DNA from: Bog-756 sp050011635
GTDB taxonomy: Bacteria > Actinomycetota > Acidimicrobiia > Acidimicrobiales > RAAP-2
Reading direction: 5' to 3'
NCBI GenBank assembly: GCA_050011635.1
Contig: JBEKIU010000100.1
Coordinates: forward strand, 1 to 14,899
Length of the DNA: 14,899 nucleotides
This document shows, in pieces, positions 12,150-14,899 of this stretch. The notes under the pieces were generated by a model that was not told the origin of the DNA, searched no databases, and saw nothing but the letters and a program-made list of their open reading frames with translations. Position numbers and translations under genes: made by a program. How positions within the stretch are numbered: position 1 is the first letter of the stretch; every line of letters starts with the position of its first letter.

Positions 12150-13771
12150 GTGCCCGCCTCCGCAAAGGCGTCGGCTACCTGGTCCATCGTGAGGTAGGGG
12201 AGAGGGGCGAGGACTTTGGCGACCTGGGGCGCGTAGGCAGGTGATGCCACCATCACATCGGGGGCCGGACCGTCGGCGACGATGTCGCCGGTCCCCATCA
12301 CCACCACCCGGTCGGCGGCGGCGGCGGCGAACTCGACGTCATGGGTCGAGACGACCACGGAGCGGCCCTCGCCCACCAACTGGTCGAGGATGGCGATGAA
12401 GGACCGCTTGGCCGGGTAGTCGAGACCGCGGGTGGGCTCGTCCAGCAGAAGGACGTCCGGTGCCGCGACCAGCTGAATGGCGAGGACCAGCGAGAGGCGC
12501 TGGCCCTCGGAGAGATCACGTGGATGGACCCCGGACGGGATACCCGGCGCGATCCGATCCAACAGCGCCCGGGCGCAGACCGTCGAAGCGCGGTCGGACT
12601 CCCGATCGGCCTGTTCGCACTCCTGACCCACACTGTCGAGGTACAACAGGTCGGCAGGTGTCTGAGGGACCAGTCCGACAATGCCTCGCGCCTTCGCCGG
12701 GGAGAGGGATCCCGGATCAACGCCGCCGATGTCGACCGTGCCGGTCTGACGGGGCCCCGACCCCTGGAGGGCCCACAGCAGCGACGATTTTCCCGAGCCG
12801 TTGCGCCCCATCAGGGCCACGACCTCGCCGCCGGCCAGGTCGAGGTCCACACCACGCACGGCGACGACGGATCCGTAGCGGACGACGACATTGCGGGCAC
12901 GGAGCACGGTCGGGCCTCCACGCCGAGCCGAGGCGCGTCGCTGCGGTGGAACCGGGCGCGACGAGAGCCGGACCCGGAGCGGCGCCACCACCCGGCGGGC
13001 GTCGCGCACCGAAAGGGGCAGCGGGTCCCATCGGGCCAGGCGGCCGAGCTCGACCACCGGCGGAGCCACCTCGGTCGTCTGCAGCATGACGCCCGGTGGG
13101 CCGGCGGCGACGGTCCCGTCGGTGTTGATCTCGATGATCCGATCCGCGTACTGGACGACCCGCTCGAGCCGGTGCTCCGCCAGCACCACCGTCACCCCGA
13201 GGTCGTGTACGAGCCGGGTGACGGCGGCCAGCACCTCCTCGGCCGCGTTCGGGTCCAATGCCGAGGTGGGCTCGTCGAGGACCAGAATCCGCGGCTGAGC
13301 CGTCAACGCCGAACCGATGGCCACCCGTTGTTGCTGGCCCCCGGACAGCTGGAAGAGGGGCCGGTCGCGCAGGTCGGCGATGCCCAGCAGGTCGAGGGTC
13401 TCCTCGACCCGCTTGCGCATGACCTCGGGTGGGACGGCCAGTTGCTCCATGCCGTAGGCCAGCTCTTCTTCGACCGTGTCCGTCACGAAGCCCGAGAGCG
13501 GGTCCTGGCCCACCACCCCGACCACGTCGGCCAGTTCACGCGGCGGGTGGGTACGGGTGTCCCGACCGTCCACGATCACCCGGCCGGTGAGCCTCCCGCC
13601 GGTGAAGTGCGGGACGAGCCCGTTGACGGCCCCGAGCAGGGTGGACTTGCCCACACCGGTGCGTCCCACCACCAACGCCAGCTCACCCTCCTCGACGCGC
13701 AGGCACACCTCCCGGAGGGCGGGGCGGTCGGTGCCGGTGTAGGTGACGGATACCCGGTCGAACTCGATCAT
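12146..13771 (-). CDS. ECF transporter ATPase, two ABC domains fused in one chain
   Basis: A 541-residue protein with two ATP-binding domains that would form the energising A-A' pair of an ECF importer. Domain 1 has Walker A GRTGVGKST (36-44), Q-loop Gln89, signature LSGGQQQR (142-149), Walker B RILVLDE (161-167), D-loop SALD and His200. Domain 2 has Walker A GRNGSGKSS (322-330), Gln370, a variant signature LSEGQ (420-424), Walker B VLLLDE (440-445) and His477. Both catalytic Glu and His residues are present, so both sites could be active. The domains are joined by a linker of about 60 basic, Pro-rich residues (~235-290). ECF ATPases are more often two separate EcfA proteins; fused versions are common in actinobacteria. 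ATG 13771 overlaps the T-component stop (ATGA), and its own stop overlaps the S-component start. Confidence 0.92.
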   Translation of the reverse strand: MIEFDRVSVTYTGTDRPALREVCLRVEEGELALVVGRTGVGKSTLLGAVNGLVPHFTGGRLTGRVIVDGRDTRTHPPRELADVVGVVGQDPLSGFVTDTVEEELAYGMEQLAVPPEVMRKRVEETLDLLGIADLRDRPLFQLSGGQQQRVAIGSALTAQPRILVLDEPTSALDPNAAEEVLAAVTRLVHDLGVTVVLAEHRLERVVQYADRIIEINTDGTVAAGPPGVMLQTTEVAPPVVELGRLARWDPLPLSVRDARRVVAPLRVRLSSRPVPPQRRASARRGGPTVLRARNVVVRYGSVVAVRGVDLDLAGGEVVALMGRNGSGKSSLLWALQGSGPRQTGTVDIGGVDPGSLSPAKARGIVGLVPQTPADLLYLDSVGQECEQADRESDRASTVCARALLDRIAPGIPSGVHPRDLSEGQRLSLVLAIQLVAAPDVLLLDEPTRGLDYPAKRSFIAILDQLVGEGRSVVVSTHDVEFAAAAADRVVVMGTGDIVADGPAPDVMVASPAYAPQVAKVLAPLPYLTMDQVADAFAEAGT

Positions 13772-14899
13772 GCCGGCACGTCGATCCGGTCAACGATGCC
13801 CGCGGAACCGGTGGCCACCGGTTGTCCGTCGGAGGATGAACGCGTACCCCCCGCCGTTGGCCCTCGGACCGGTGGGGGTGCGGCCACCGCGGCCACGGCG
13901 GCCACGGCGATGGCCAGGGCCGGAACGAGCGGCATCGAGGGCCAGGCCAGCGGAGTGACCGATGGGTTGAGCCCGGAGGCACCGAATCCGGCCACGAGGA
14001 CCACGGCCGGGATGACGCCGGAAGTGGCCACGATCCACTCGGGCCCCTTCCAGGGGTCGGGCCGGTACTGGCTGGCGCCCACGCGGCGGCTGCCGAGGGC
14101 CAACCCGAGGCAACACAGCGCCGACCCCGCGGCCAGGGCCGGCAACCCGAGAGGGCCGGGCGCGGAGCCGTCGAGCAGACCATAGGCGCCGATGCACAGG
14201 CCGCCCATGCCGGTGACCAGCAATCCACCGGTCGCCCGTCGGGCGCGACGGGAGGCCCCGCCGGTGCGGCCGTACCCGCGCGAGTCCATGGCCGCGGCCA
14301 GCCGCAGCGAGCGCTCCAGCGCGTCTTCCATGACGGGGATGGCGATGCTGCGGAGAGCGTGGAAGCCGCGGCCGGATCCGCCCCGGAGCTTGCGGGCCCG
14401 CCGCACCCGCTGCACGCTCTCCACCAGCTGTGGAGCCACACTGAGCGAGACGACCACGGCGACGCCGAGCTCATAGAGGGCCCCGGGCAGGGCGCGTAGG
14501 GCACGCTTCGGATTGGCCAGCGCGTTCGCAGCTCCGAGGCAACAGAGGAGGCATCCGAGCCGAAGCCCGTCGTAGAGGGCCGACATGGTCCCCTCCAGGG
14601 TGACAGGCCCTCCGAGCTGGACCCCGGACATCCATGAGGGGAGGGGAAGCCGAGGGAGGTCGAAGAGCACGTGCGCACCGCCCGCATCGACGTCACCGCC
14701 GAAGATGGAACGGAACGCCACCCGGATGACGACGACGGTGAGCGCGAGGTAGAGGTAGTACTTGAATGCCCGGGCCCACGGGGCGTCGCTGCGGCAGTGG
14801 GCGACCACGACACCGAGGACGGCCAGCACCAGGAGCAGCAGGAGGGGATTGGTGGTCCTGCTGGCCGCGGTGGCCAGTCCCAGGGCCCAGATCCACCAG
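13768..14899 (-). CDS. ECF transporter transmembrane (T) component, 5' end cut by the window
   Basis: The frame is open to the right window edge: the codons between 14898 and the GTG at 14829 encode a hydrophobic, Trp-rich stretch with SRTTNPLLLL, typical of the start region of EcfT/CbiQ proteins. GTG 14829 is therefore internal, and the true start lies beyond 14899. Visible are 376 codons. The two coupling motifs that contact the ATPases are ARK in RRARKLRGG (near 14397-14389) and SRG in AMDSRGYG (near 14283-14275); the first deviates from the classical Ala-Arg-Gly. After the second motif come about 165 more residues with several hydrophobic segments, so the protein is longer than minimal ~260-residue EcfT proteins, as in many actinobacterial members. 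Its stop overlaps the ATPase start (ATGA). It provides the scaffold linking the S component to the ATPases. Confidence 0.87.
   Translation of the reverse strand, partial: WWIWALGLATAASRTTNPLLLLLVLAVLGVVVAHCRSDAPWARAFKYYLYLALTVVVIRVAFRSIFGGDVDAGGAHVLFDLPRLPLPSWMSGVQLGGPVTLEGTMSALYDGLRLGCLLCCLGAANALANPKRALRALPGALYELGVAVVVSLSVAPQLVESVQRVRRARKLRGGSGRGFHALRSIAIPVMEDALERSLRLAAAMDSRGYGRTGGASRRARRATGGLLVTGMGGLCIGAYGLLDGSAPGPLGLPALAAGSALCCLGLALGSRRVGASQYRPDPWKGPEWIVATSGVIPAVVLVAGFGASGLNPSVTPLAWPSMPLVPALAIAVAAVAAVAAPPPVRGPTAGGTRSSSDGQPVATGSAGIVDRIDVPA

Noticed and set aside
12341..14185. A 614-codon open frame on the plus strand, antisense to the ECF ATPase and T genes
   Set aside because: Its translation is low-complexity, rich in Arg, Gly, Asp and His, and shows no family motif, while the opposite strand encodes clear ABC and EcfT motifs throughout. 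It is the usual GC-rich antisense shadow.

Overview
The window is GC-rich, densely coded DNA with many 4-base stop/start overlaps. It looks like an actinobacterium, most plausibly of the class Acidimicrobiia. The main pointers are the tandem 'GYWLVG-DGGVFAF' repeat protein at the left edge, lipid-type genes (acyl-CoA dehydrogenase, several SDR enzymes, an acyl-lipid desaturase), GlxA-type regulators, and a vitamin-type ECF importer. The lineage is inferred from gene content, with no marker gene present. I see no tRNA, rRNA, CRISPR array, insertion sequence, phage gene or origin. Most of the window reads as ordinary chromosomal metabolism.

Left part (1-2527): the 3' end of a protein built from ~42-residue repeats runs into a convergent histidine-phosphatase-like gene, and the two coding frames overlap by 118 bases. 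The phosphatase has Gln where the family's catalytic His should be. A 342-base stretch without a convincing gene follows, then a DMT-family membrane protein.

Middle part (2540-7202): a leftward SDR oxidoreductase is divergent from a rightward three-gene set of acyl-CoA dehydrogenase, MFE-2-like SDR dehydrogenase and class C beta-lactamase-type serine hydrolase. The set looks like an oxidation module for an acyl-CoA or ester substrate of unknown identity. The shared 197-base upstream region holds a perfect 19-base palindrome that could be an operator.

Next (7230-9938, leftward): a GlxA-type regulator (DJ-1/PfpI domain plus AraC helix-turn-helix) is translationally coupled to a second DJ-1/PfpI protein resembling isonitrile hydratases. 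A 13-base palindrome lies just upstream of the regulator. A second DMT-family protein, recognisably homologous to the one at 1568, follows.

Right part (9939-14899): a rightward membrane fatty-acid desaturase is preceded by a possible 48-codon leader frame that overlaps its start codon (ATGA) and carries a hairpin immediately before the desaturase start. Converging on it from the right is a leftward ECF importer operon in the order T (cut by the window edge), fused double ATPase, S, with both junctions overlapping by 4 bases. The substrate cannot be read from the sequence.

I found no clearly novel multi-gene system. The best leads are the RQG phosphatase relative, the leader frame and hairpin before the desaturase, the paired DJ-1 sensor and enzyme, and the acyl-CoA dehydrogenase with a long Gly-rich insert and no Glu at the MCAD-type catalytic position.
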